Shown: one piece after another, positions 7,528-13,895 of the stretch | Numbering within the stretch: the stretch's first letter is position 1 | Layout of the letters: each line of letters begins with the position of its first letter | Origin: Kiritimatiellia bacterium | GTDB taxonomy: Bacteria; Verrucomicrobiota; Kiritimatiellia; RFP12; DVOR01 | Length of the DNA: 19,843 nt | NCBI GenBank assembly: GCA_900771325.1 | Contig: CAAGNN010000151.1 | Span: 1 to 19,843, forward strand | Reading direction: 5' to 3' | Program-made: the position numbers and the translations under genes | Notes under the pieces: generated by a model | The model's input: the letters and a program-made list of their open reading frames with translations, nothing else | Database searches by the model: none | Told to the model about the DNA's origin: nothing

Positions 7528-7554
7528 GGGGCAGCGGCGAGAAGCGAGCGCGGC
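7528..7554 (+). repeat. 27-base GC-rich direct repeat, copy 1
   Basis: GGGGCAGCGGCGAGAAGCG followed by AGCGCGGC. It matches 7858-7884 at 25 of 27 positions. The two copies bracket the AT-rich tandem arrays. Confidence 0.8.
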
Positions 7555-7625
7555 GGCGGAGGTGCCAAGGGGGCCCTTAAGCGTTTTGCCGTGGCCTGCT
7601 CCGCGTTCACACCTGGGGCGGGCGA

Positions 7626-7719
7626 AATAATTAACCCTAAGGCTTAATTGAATTATCCCTGAGGCTTAATTGAATTATCCCTAAGGGTTAATTCAATTAT
7701 CCCTTAGGGTTAATAATCG
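7626..7719. repeat. AT-rich 22-base tandem array, block 1
   Basis: Three full 22-base units start at 7643, 7665 and 7687. Each has a spacer TTAATTGAATTAT (third unit TTAATTCAATTAT) followed by a CCCTRAGG or CCCTTAGG core. The block is bounded by a perfect 13-base inverted pair, ATTAACCCTAAGG (7630-7642) and CCTTAGGGTTAAT (7702-7714). It stands out sharply from the GC-rich surroundings. Confidence 0.9.
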
Positions 7720-7755
7720 CTCCCGGGCGGGGCGAAGGGCAACCCGGGCGGGTGG

Positions 7756-7852
7756 AACAATTAAGCCCCGGGCTTAATTGAATTATCCCCGTGGGGTTAA
7801 TTGAATTATCCCCGTGGAGTTAATTGAATTATCCCCGTGGGGTTAATTATCG
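7756..7852. repeat. AT-rich 23-base tandem array, block 2
   Basis: Three 23-base units start at 7773, 7796 and 7819. The spacer TTAATTGAATTAT is as in block 1, but the core is CCCCGTGGGG (one CCCCGTGGAG). The block opens with AATTAAGCCCC and closes with GGGGTTAATTAT, again inverted ends. Confidence 0.9.
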
Positions 7853-7857
7853 ACCTC

Positions 7858-7884
7858 GGGGCGGCGGCGAGAAGCAAGCGCGGC
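7858..7884 (+). repeat. 27-base GC-rich direct repeat, copy 2
   Basis: Second copy of the 7528-7554 repeat with two substitutions, on the far side of the AT-rich arrays. Confidence 0.8.
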
Positions 7885-7912
7885 TGAGGGAGGTCCGAGA
7901 GGGTGCGGGGAG

Positions 7913-7936
7913 AGTGGCCTGGCGGAACAGGCCACT
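7913..7936. repeat. GTGGCCTG/CAGGCCAC hairpin, copy 2
   Basis: AGTGGCCTG (7913-7921) and CAGGCCACT (7928-7936), a perfect 9-bp stem with loop GCGGAA. The arms are conserved while the loop differs from copy 1. Confidence 0.8.
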
Positions 7937-7946
7937 GCAAACCCTT

Positions 7947-8057
7947 TCACGCGCCGAAGGCGCACCTCTCGGTGGCGTGGCCACCACCTTCACGCAAGCG
8001 CAGCGAGCGCCCTCACGGCCCGTAGCCGCCATTCTCACGCAAGCGGAGCGAACCATC
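7947..8057. repeat. Hairpin-and-linker module string
   Basis: Stems GCGCC-GAA-GGCGC (7951-7963) and GGTGGC-GTG-GCCACC (7971-7985) are separated by short linkers such as TTTCAC, ACCTCTC, ACCTTCAC, CCTCAC and TTCTCAC. Two GCAAGCG(C/G)AGCGA words follow. It is the same style as the arrays at 10275-10478 and 19536-19577. Confidence 0.65.
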
Positions 8058-8066
8058 CGCGCGCGC

Positions 8067-8096
8067 TTGCTTTTTTGGGGCGCATTTTGGTATCGT
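8067..8096 (+). promoter_or_regulatory. Weak candidate promoter for rubrerythrin
   Basis: TTGCTT (8067-8072), spacer 18, TATCGT (8091-8096). TTGCTT is also the -35 of the better galM promoter. An alternative -10 is TATCTT at 8104-8109. No operator for a peroxide regulator was recognised. Confidence 0.35.
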
Positions 8097-8131
8097 TGCA
8101 ATGTATCTTTAATCCAACTAAGGAGTCCGTA

Positions 8132-8665
8132 ATGGAACTGAAAGGTAGCAAGACCGAGAAGAACCTGTGGGAGGCCTTCGCCGGCGAATCCCAGGCCCGC
8201 AACAAGTACACCTACTTCGCCTCCGTGGCCAAGAAGGAAGGGTATGTCCAGATCTCCAAGATCTTCGAGGAGACGGCCAATAACGAGAAGGAGCACGCCA
8301 AGCTGTGGTTCAAGCACCTCCAGGGCATCGGCAACACCGCCGAGAACCTGAAGGCCGCCGCCGAGGGCGAGAACTACGAGTGGACCCAGATGTACAAGCA
8401 GATGGCCGACGAGGCGGATGCCGAGGGCTTCACCGAGATCGCCCGCCAGATGCGCGCCGTCGCCGAGGTCGAGGCCCGCCACGAGGAGCGCTACAACGCT
8501 CTGGCCAAGAACATCGAGACCGGCGAAGTCTTCGTCCGCACCGGCAAGAACCGCTGGGAGTGCCTGAACTGCGGCGCGATCGTCATCAGCGACAAGGCGC
8601 CCGAGCTCTGCCCGGTCTGCAAGCACCCCAAGGCCTACTTCGCCCTGGAAGCGCAGAACTACTAA
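8132..8665 (+). CDS. Rubrerythrin, non-haem diiron peroxidase
   Basis: 177 residues; the ATG at 8132 follows TAAGGAG (8119-8125). The ferritin-like four-helix domain has diiron ligands Glu19, Glu52-x-x-His55, acidic residues near 94-98 in EADAEG, and Glu114-x-x-His117. The C-terminal rubredoxin domain has its four iron cysteines as C144-LN-C147-G and C160-PV-C163. Family role: reduces hydrogen peroxide in the cytoplasm, taking electrons through the rubredoxin centre; typical of anaerobes and microaerophiles. Full length and intact. It stands alone, followed by its own terminator. No rubredoxin reductase or superoxide reductase gene lies nearby. Confidence 0.97.
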   Translation: MELKGSKTEKNLWEAFAGESQARNKYTYFASVAKKEGYVQISKIFEETANNEKEHAKLWFKHLQGIGNTAENLKAAAEGENYEWTQMYKQMADEADAEGFTEIARQMRAVAEVEARHEERYNALAKNIETGEVFVRTGKNRWECLNCGAIVISDKAPELCPVCKHPKAYFALEAQNY

Positions 8666-8674
8666 TCCCCGTCG

Positions 8675-8712
8675 CCCCGGGTGCCTCGCTGCGCCCGGGG
8701 TCTTTCTTGCTT
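8675..8712 (+). terminator. Intrinsic terminator after rubrerythrin
   Basis: CCCCGGGTGC (8675-8684) pairs with GCGCCCGGGG (8691-8700) around CTCGCT, ten pairs including one G-T, followed by the pyrimidine run TCTTTCTTGCTT. It starts 10 bases after the stop codon. Confidence 0.7.
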
Positions 8713-8741
8713 CGTGCGGTGACAGCCGGCAGTTCGCTCCT

Positions 8742-8797
8742 GTTTTCTGTCATCCGTCATTCGTTTTCTGTCATCTGTCATCCGTCATCTGTCATCT
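8742..8797 (-). repeat. Eight-heptad word array in front of the FkbH-like gene, copy E
   Basis: Plus-strand heptads in unbroken register: GTTTTCT, GTCATCC, GTCATTC, GTTTTCT, GTCATCT, GTCATCC, GTCATCT, GTCATCT. The last four (8770-8797) are identical, all 28 bases, to 2240-2267. The array ends four bases before the next ATG and leaves no room for a Shine-Dalgarno. Confidence 0.85.
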
Positions 8798-8801
8798 TTC
8801 T

Positions 8802-10271
8802 ATGCGCCTGGCGCTCTTTGCCGATAGCGCGCCCCAATTCCTCGAGCGCGCGCTCCTCGCCGAGGCCAACCGCCGTGCCTTCCCGTTGGAGGTGCGCAGT
8901 TGGGCCTTTGCCTCCCCCTTGGCGGTGCGTGAGGAGCTCGCGGCCTTTGCGCCCGACGCGCTTTTGCTCTGGGCGTGCACCGAGGCCCGGCGCTTCCCGG
9001 AGGTTGAGCCCCTCCTCGCCCTCCCCTATCCCCTTTACTGCTACACCGCCGTCTCGGCCGATGACGGCACCTGCGGCTCCTTGGCCTTGACCCGGCCCGG
9101 CACCCTCCGCGCCCAGGCAATGGCCTGGAACGGCCGCCTCGTGGCGCTGGCCCAGGCTCATCCGCAGCTCGCGCTGATTGATCTCGACCTCCTCCAAGCG
9201 CGGCTCGGGCGCCAGGTTACCTTCGATGCGCGGCTCTGGGAGTGCGCCTCCGTGGCCATCGCCCCGCCGGCCTTGCCCGACCTCGCGCGGCTGACGCTTG
9301 ATGCCCTCGCCGTCCGCGCCGGCTCCGCGCTGCACAAGGTCCTGGTGACCGACCTCGATAACACCTTGTGGGGCGGCATTGTCAGCGAAGGCGGGGTGGC
9401 TACTCTGGACTTCGAGGCCCCCGGCCGCGCGGCCTATCGCCGCTGGCTGAAGGCCCTCGCCGCGCGCGGCGTGCTCCTGGCCGTCGCCTCGCACAATGAT
9501 CGTCCCCTGGCCCTCGAGGCGCTCGCGCACTTGCCTCCGGGGCTCGCCGCGGCGGACTTTGCCGCCATCGAGGCCGATTGGGGCCCAAAACACGCCCAAC
9601 TCCGGCGCATTGCCGAGGCGCTTCACGTGGGGCTCGACGCCCTGGTCTTTGTGGACGACCGGGCCGAAGAGCGGGCCGCCATTCGCGCCGAGTTGCCGCA
9701 GGTGGCCGTGCCCGAGATGCCGGCCGACCCTGCGCTCTGGCCCGAGGCGCTCGCTGCCGCCAACCTCTTCGAGTGTGCCCAGGTGACGGCCGATGACCTC
9801 CTGCGCGCCACCTCGTTGCGCGACGAGGCCCACCGCCAGGCCCTCGCTGCCGAACTTCCCGACACTGCCGCTTACATCGCCTCCCTCCAGCAGCGCCTCA
9901 CCCCCGAGCCGCTCACGGAGGCCAACCTGGAGCGCGCCGCCCAGCTCACCCAGCGCTGCAACCAATTCAACCTCCGCGCCACGCGCCACACCGCCGCCGA
10001 ACTCGTCGGCAAGCGCGGCTGGCTCTATCGTTTGGAGGACCGCTTTGGCGACCTCGGGCTCATCGCCGCCGTGGTGGTGGAGGAGCGCCCCAATCGGCCG
10101 CCCTTCATTGAAAGCTGGGTTGTCAGTTGCCGCGCCCTCCATCGCGGCGTGGAAGATCTCATTCTCGACCATCTGCGCCAGACCCTCGGCACCTTCCGCT
10201 TGGAATACGTGCCCACGCCGCGCAATGGGTATTGCGCGGCGGTGGTGCTTGCTGCACAGCAGCAAGCGTGA
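8802..10271 (+). CDS. Stand-alone FkbH-like protein (HAD-IIIC family)
   Basis: 489 residues. The N-terminal 1-170 is an SGNH-like region without strong motifs. The HAD phosphatase-like core begins TDLDNTLWGG (Asp184, Asp186). Further motifs are Ser230 in VASHND, Lys263 in WGPKHAQL and the acidic pair Asp285-Asp286 in VFVDDRAEER. The C-terminal domain carries QLTQRCNQFNLRATR (about 381-395), the NQFNL signature of FkbH proteins, and looks acyltransferase-like. Characterised FkbH enzymes load a glyceryl group from 1,3-bisphosphoglycerate onto an acyl carrier protein. No carrier protein or synthase gene is visible here, so the acceptor is unknown. The start is the only plausible one by homology, yet it lacks a Shine-Dalgarno and abuts a heptad array. 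Confidence 0.88.
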   Translation: MRLALFADSAPQFLERALLAEANRRAFPLEVRSWAFASPLAVREELAAFAPDALLLWACTEARRFPEVEPLLALPYPLYCYTAVSADDGTCGSLALTRPGTLRAQAMAWNGRLVALAQAHPQLALIDLDLLQARLGRQVTFDARLWECASVAIAPPALPDLARLTLDALAVRAGSALHKVLVTDLDNTLWGGIVSEGGVATLDFEAPGRAAYRRWLKALAARGVLLAVASHNDRPLALEALAHLPPGLAAADFAAIEADWGPKHAQLRRIAEALHVGLDALVFVDDRAEERAAIRAELPQVAVPEMPADPALWPEALAAANLFECAQVTADDLLRATSLRDEAHRQALAAELPDTAAYIASLQQRLTPEPLTEANLERAAQLTQRCNQFNLRATRHTAAELVGKRGWLYRLEDRFGDLGLIAAVVVEERPNRPPFIESWVVSCRALHRGVEDLILDHLRQTLGTFRLEYVPTPRNGYCAAVVLAAQQQA

Positions 10272-10274
10272 GGT

Positions 10275-10478
10275 GCGCGGCAATGCCGCGCGTGAGGGGG
10301 TTCGCTTCGCTCACGAGAGGTGGCGGCAAAGCCGCCGAGAAGTGCCGCTACGCGGCGTGAAAGGTGCCCCAAACGCGCCGAAGGCGCACCTCGCGGCGGC
10401 AATGCCGCCACCTTCACGCGCGGCTTGCCGCGCGCCTCACGCGCCGAAGGCGCACCTCACGGGGCGGCTAGCCGCCCC
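10275..10478. repeat. Poly-hairpin array between convergent stop codons
   Basis: Eight clear short stems fill the gap: GCGCGGC-AAT-GCCGCGC (10275), GGCGGC-AAA-GCCGCC (10322), GCCGC-TAC-GCGGC (10344), GCGCC-GAA-GGCGC (10375), GGCGGC-AAT-GCCGCC (10395), GCGCGGC-TT-GCCGCGC (10418), GCGCC-GAA-GGCGC (10441) and GGGGCGGC-TA-GCCGCCCC (10461-10478). A weaker GTGAG/CTCAC stem is at 10292-10314. Linkers resemble ACCTCAC or its complement. It could end or protect transcripts from both sides. Confidence 0.85.
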
Positions 10479-11885
10479 TTACAGTCCCTTAAAGATTGCC
10501 CCGGGGGCGGGGGCGATGGGGTTGGTGTAGCCCTCTTCGCGCAGGATTTGGCACATCGCCTGGACCTTCTCCTCTTCGCCGTGGACGGCAAAGACGTGCT
10601 TGACGGTGCCCTTGGCGTTGACGGCGCGGACCCAGTTGCGCAGGGCGATGCGGTCGGCGTGGGCAGAGAGGGCGTTGATGGTGTGGACGCGGGCCTGCAG
10701 GTCGAACTCCTCGCCGAGGATTTTGAGGGGGCTCTGCAGCTCGACAATGCGCCGGCCGAGGGTGCCTTCGGCCTGGTAGCCGACGATGAGGATGATGTTG
10801 CGCGGGTCGCCCACGCCATTTTGCAGGTGGTGGAGGATGCGCCCGCCTTCGCACATGCCACTGGCGGCAATGACGATCATCGGACCGCGGGCGTGGTTGA
10901 GGGCCTTGGATTGCTCCGGGGTGGCGAGGAACTCGAGGCCGGGCATCTTGAAGAGGTCGACCCCCTGGCGGAGGAGCTCGCTGGCCGCTTCGCCGTAGCA
11001 AGCGGTGTGCTTGGCGTAGATCTTGGTGGCCTTGAGGGAGAGGGGGGAGTCGACGTAGATGGGTAGACGCGGGATGCGCCCCTCGCGCAGGAGCTGATTG
11101 AGGAAGAAGAGGATCTGCTGCGTGCGCCCGACGCTGAAGGCCGGGATGATGAGCTTGCCGCGCTGCTGGGTGATGTCGAGGATATAATCGCGCAGACGAC
11201 CCAGGATGTTGGCGCGCGGCGGGTGCTCGCGGTCGGCATAGGTGGACTCCACCAGCAACACATCGGGCCCTTCCACGACCTCCGGCGGGGGGATGATCGG
11301 CTGGCCCGGCTGGCCGAGGTCGCCCGAGAAGAGCAGCCGGCGGTAGGTGCCGTTGGGCTGCTTGGCGAAGAGCTCGACCAGGGCCGAACCAAGGATGTGG
11401 CCGGCATTGTGGAAGACGGCGCCGACGTTGTTGCCCAGGTCAATCACCCGCTTGTAGGGCACGCCGCGCATCTGCGAGAGGGTGCGCTCGACGTCCTCCT
11501 CCAGATAGAGCGGCTCAAAGAGGCGCTTGCCCTCGGCCTGGCGGCGGCGGTTGACGATGAGCAGGTCGTGTTGGGCGATGTAGGCGCAGTCGCGGAGCAT
11601 CGGGTCGCAGAGGTCGCGCGTGGCCTCGGTGGTGTAGATGGGGCCGCGGTAGCCGGCGCGGACGAGGGAGGGGAGGTTGCCGCTGTGGTCGATGTGCGCG
11701 TGGGAGAGGAGGACGCAGTCGACCGAGCGGGCATCGACGGCCAGCTTGCGGTTGCGCTCGAAGGCCTCCTTGCGGTGACCTTGGTAGAGACCGCAATCGA
11801 GGAGGATGCGCAGGCCGTTAACGTTGACGATGTGCATCGAGCCGGTGGTGGTGCGCGCGGCCCCTTGGAACTCAATATCGAACAT
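10479..11885 (-). CDS. Metallo-beta-lactamase/beta-CASP/RMMBL ribonuclease-like protein
   Basis: 468 residues, a full-length member of the CPSF73-like bacterial MBL-fold 'RNA specificity domain' family. Zinc motif SHAHIDHSG (His62, His64, Asp66, His67), His163 in NAGHILGSA and Asp189 in FSGDLG. The beta-CASP part includes VESTYADREH, PAFSVGRTQ, YVDSPLS and IAASGMCEGGRILHHL. The C-terminal RMMBL part has GYQAEGTLGR and SAHAD (His409). Family role: endo- or 5'-exonucleolytic RNA processing in the cytoplasm; the substrate here is unknown. The ATG follows AAAGGAGT. It begins 21 bases after the DUF4091 gene, so the two are probably co-transcribed. Confidence 0.92.
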   Translation of the reverse strand: MFDIEFQGAARTTTGSMHIVNVNGLRILLDCGLYQGHRKEAFERNRKLAVDARSVDCVLLSHAHIDHSGNLPSLVRAGYRGPIYTTEATRDLCDPMLRDCAYIAQHDLLIVNRRRQAEGKRLFEPLYLEEDVERTLSQMRGVPYKRVIDLGNNVGAVFHNAGHILGSALVELFAKQPNGTYRRLLFSGDLGQPGQPIIPPPEVVEGPDVLLVESTYADREHPPRANILGRLRDYILDITQQRGKLIIPAFSVGRTQQILFFLNQLLREGRIPRLPIYVDSPLSLKATKIYAKHTACYGEAASELLRQGVDLFKMPGLEFLATPEQSKALNHARGPMIVIAASGMCEGGRILHHLQNGVGDPRNIILIVGYQAEGTLGRRIVELQSPLKILGEEFDLQARVHTINALSAHADRIALRNWVRAVNAKGTVKHVFAVHGEEEKVQAMCQILREEGYTNPIAPAPGAIFKGL

Positions 11886-11906
11886 CTCGGACTCCTTTCT
11901 GTGGGG

Positions 11907-13583
11907 TTAAGGCAGGGCGTTGTCCAGGGCTTCGAGGTCCGCCAGGTGGCCGTCTTGGCCGCCCTTGGGCACGGTGAAGCGCTCGAGCGCGGCCTCGACC
12001 TTCGCGAGCACCTCGGGCTCGGCCGTCTCGCGCAGGAGGCGGATCTTCTCGAAGGTCTCGATGCCGTTGCGCAGGGCCTCGAGGCGCAGGGAGGAGCGGT
12101 TGCCGGGGTAGATGAGCGAGGTGTCGCCGCTGGGCCAAGCCGTGTAGTCCTGCGAGATGAGCGGGTTCTCCACCCAGGAGTGATAGGCCCAGCGCAGGAA
12201 GCCATCCAGACCGCAGTGCGCGGCGAAGGGCAGCAGCCACTCGCTCTCGGCGAGGTCGGAGGCCATAAAGGTGTTCGGCCGCGCCGGGTGGCAACAGACG
12301 TAGAAGGTGGTGAACTGCCCCTTCGCGCGGCGCTCGGCGGCAATCCCAAAGAGCTTCTCGGCAATGCCGTAGCTATAGGAGACATCCGCGAAGGCGCTGT
12401 TGAGCTCGCTGGGCCGGTCGCACGCTGCCACCAGCTTCAAGGTCGGCGCGGCCTTGCGGGCAATCTCCAAGGCCGGGCGCAGCAGGTGGTCGGGCCGCTC
12501 GTCCATCGCCAGGCGCACCTGCTCCTCCCAGCCCTTGGTGCGTACGTGCTCGACGAAGGCGGTCAGAAAGTGCTCCCAGAAGTCCGCGTATTCGGGCGAG
12601 CCCGGCTGGAGTTTCGGCGCCACCCGCCGCCCCTGCGCCTGATCGTAGTAGGCAAAGCGCAGCGACCAAGGGATCATCGTGTAGCAATGGATGGTCGCGT
12701 GCTCGAGCCCCACCTCCCGGCGCATAAACTCCACCCAGTTGTCGAAGGCCGAGTAGTCGTAGGCCCAAGTGCCATCCGTGCGGCGCGTCACCGAGACCAT
12801 TGAGCGGAAGCGGTCGTAGGTCTGCTCGTCCCACGCCTCATCGATGAGCGTAGCGGTAATCGTCTTTTGCCCCAACTGCGCCAGGCGCACCATCTGCGGC
12901 TTGAGCAGCGCGAAGTGCTCGGGCGACCACATCGGCACATCGTGCCAGCGCGCCACGGCATCCGGGTGCTGCCAAATATCCACGTGGCACTGCCACTGCT
13001 CCGGCGGCGGTAGGATTGGTTCTCCCGCCACGAGCAACAGCGGCAGACGGCACACCTGCCCATTAATCCGCACCGTCAGGGTTCCGTGGGCCACCCCCTC
13101 GCGATTGCGCGGCACGTCAATCGAAAGGAAGAGCGGCCGCGTCACCCCGGCAAAGCGCGTCTGGGCCGTGCCATCGAGCACATCGGCCACCAACTGGCCA
13201 TTGGCCAGCGTATAGCGCACCCAGTCCAGCCGCACCGGCAGCCGAGACCCATCGGCATACTGCAGCTCCAGCGGCTCGACCGTCAGCTCCTCAAAGCCCT
13301 TCGGCGAGAGGGCCAAGACCTGTGCCGTCACTCGCTCGCCGCGCCACGCGCGCAGAATGAGCGGCTCGGTCTCCGCTCGCGGCGGCAAAATCGGCACCTC
13401 ATCGCGCGCAAAGCGCACCCGCGGCGACACCGGCACCAACCGCACCGGCTGCGCCTGCTCCTCGGCCGTCAACGCCCGCTGCGCCCCAGCCGGCTCATAC
13501 GCCGGATGGCGCGCAGGACCGGCCACAGCACCCGCAGCCGCCAACCAGCAGCCGCCCAACAACACATATACGCTCCGTCTCAT
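11907..13583 (-). CDS. Secreted DUF4091/GH123-like putative glycosidase
   Basis: 558 residues from ATG 13583. An ATG three codons earlier (13592) is possible, but it overlaps a TAGAAT -10-like box. The signal peptide runs MRRSVYVLLGG to about AVAG. It has an N-terminal beta-sandwich-like half. The catalytic half holds LAMDERPD, an Asp-Glu pair (361-362) matching the paired acids GH123 enzymes use for substrate-assisted cleavage of N-acetylhexosamines. The DUF4091 C-terminal part reads GFLRWAYHSWVENP, WPSGDTSLIYPG and GIETFEKIRLL. GH123 members cleave beta-N-acetylgalactosaminides; this substrate is inferred, and many DUF4091 proteins are uncharacterised. A secreted sugar hydrolase fits the nearby galM-symporter pair, though they are separate operons. 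Confidence 0.85.
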   Translation of the reverse strand: MRRSVYVLLGGCWLAAAGAVAGPARHPAYEPAGAQRALTAEEQAQPVRLVPVSPRVRFARDEVPILPPRAETEPLILRAWRGERVTAQVLALSPKGFEELTVEPLELQYADGSRLPVRLDWVRYTLANGQLVADVLDGTAQTRFAGVTRPLFLSIDVPRNREGVAHGTLTVRINGQVCRLPLLLVAGEPILPPPEQWQCHVDIWQHPDAVARWHDVPMWSPEHFALLKPQMVRLAQLGQKTITATLIDEAWDEQTYDRFRSMVSVTRRTDGTWAYDYSAFDNWVEFMRREVGLEHATIHCYTMIPWSLRFAYYDQAQGRRVAPKLQPGSPEYADFWEHFLTAFVEHVRTKGWEEQVRLAMDERPDHLLRPALEIARKAAPTLKLVAACDRPSELNSAFADVSYSYGIAEKLFGIAAERRAKGQFTTFYVCCHPARPNTFMASDLAESEWLLPFAAHCGLDGFLRWAYHSWVENPLISQDYTAWPSGDTSLIYPGNRSSLRLEALRNGIETFEKIRLLRETAEPEVLAKVEAALERFTVPKGGQDGHLADLEALDNALP

Positions 13584-13590
13584 ACTTCCC

Positions 13591-13599
13591 ATTCTAGCA
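13591..13599 (-). promoter_or_regulatory. Extended -10 promoter element implying a leaderless start
   Basis: The minus strand reads TG-C-TAGAAT (13599-13591), then seven bases GGGAAGT, then ATG at 13583. Transcription would begin at or next to that ATG. No good Shine-Dalgarno serves either ATG, and no clear -35 is visible. Confidence 0.4.
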
Positions 13600-13655
13600 T
13601 AAGCTGGCCCGCGCTGCTTGCCTCGCTCCGACCCGGGGCTCGCTGCACTCGCAGC

Positions 13656-13700
13656 GGACAGCGGACAGCCGACAGCGGACAGCGCGCGTGCCGCGACGGA
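13656..13700 (+). repeat. Heptad-word block (4 x NGACAGC) plus 17-base motif, copy C
   Basis: GGACAGC, GGACAGC, CGACAGC, GGACAGC (13656-13683) run directly into GCGCGTGCCGCGACGGA (13684-13700). It is preceded by GCTCGCTGCACTCGCAGC, a word also seen in the phoB-phoR gap (complement of 2219-2235, one base different). Confidence 0.85.
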
Positions 13701-13716
13701 TGGGCTGGGGGAGGGG

Positions 13717-13826
13717 CGACCCGCCCCGGGTTGACCCCCGACCCGCCCCGGGTTCGAGGTGGACCCGCCCCGGGTTCGAGGTGAATCAGCCCCAGGTTGA
13801 CCCCCGACCCGCCCCGGGTTGGGGCG
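13717..13826 (+). repeat. 22-base GC-rich tandem array, copy 1
   Basis: Five 22-base units start at 13717, 13739, 13761, 13783 and 13805. The core is ACCCGCCCCGGGTT, with a variable remainder (CGAGGT-GG or GACCCC-CG). Unit 4 is degenerate (AATCAGCCCCAGGTT). It is the reverse complement of the array at 19711-19843. With copy C and the terminator it fills the 312-base gap 13584-13895; no gene is visible there. Confidence 0.9.
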
Positions 13827-13837
13827 TTGGGGGCAAC

Positions 13838-13869
13838 AAAAAGTGCCGACCCCTGGCGGGAGTCGGCAC
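13838..13869 (-). terminator. Intrinsic terminator after the sodium/sugar symporter
   Basis: On the minus strand GTGCCGAC-T-CCC and GGG-GTCGGCAC pair (11 pairs, one bulged base, loop GCCA), followed by TTTTT and G. It lies 26 bases after the symporter stop codon. Confidence 0.88.
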
Positions 13870-13895
13870 GGAAGTAGGAGGAAATGAACTGCTGG

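Larger units (their letters stand above)
7276..8131. other. 856-base gene-free region filled with repeats
   Basis: I see no credible gene between pstS and rubrerythrin. The short open frames here cross repeats and lack ribosome binding sites or recognisable protein. In order it holds the pstS control region, an inverted repeat, heptad block B, the GTGGCCTG hairpin, two AT-rich 22/23-base tandem arrays flanked by copies of a 27-base GC-rich repeat, a second GTGGCCTG hairpin, hairpin-linker modules, and the rubrerythrin promoter region. Confidence 0.8.

Noticed and set aside
7626..7852. Chromosome replication origin
   Set aside because: Only the TTATCC part of a DnaA box matches (followed by CC, not CACA), and no dnaA, dnaN, rep or par gene is nearby. 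Kept only as a hypothesis to test.
7824..8132. Possible small protein genes in the pstS-rubrerythrin gap (also 7404-7647)
   Set aside because: They run across hairpin and tandem repeats, lack ribosome binding sites, and resemble no protein.
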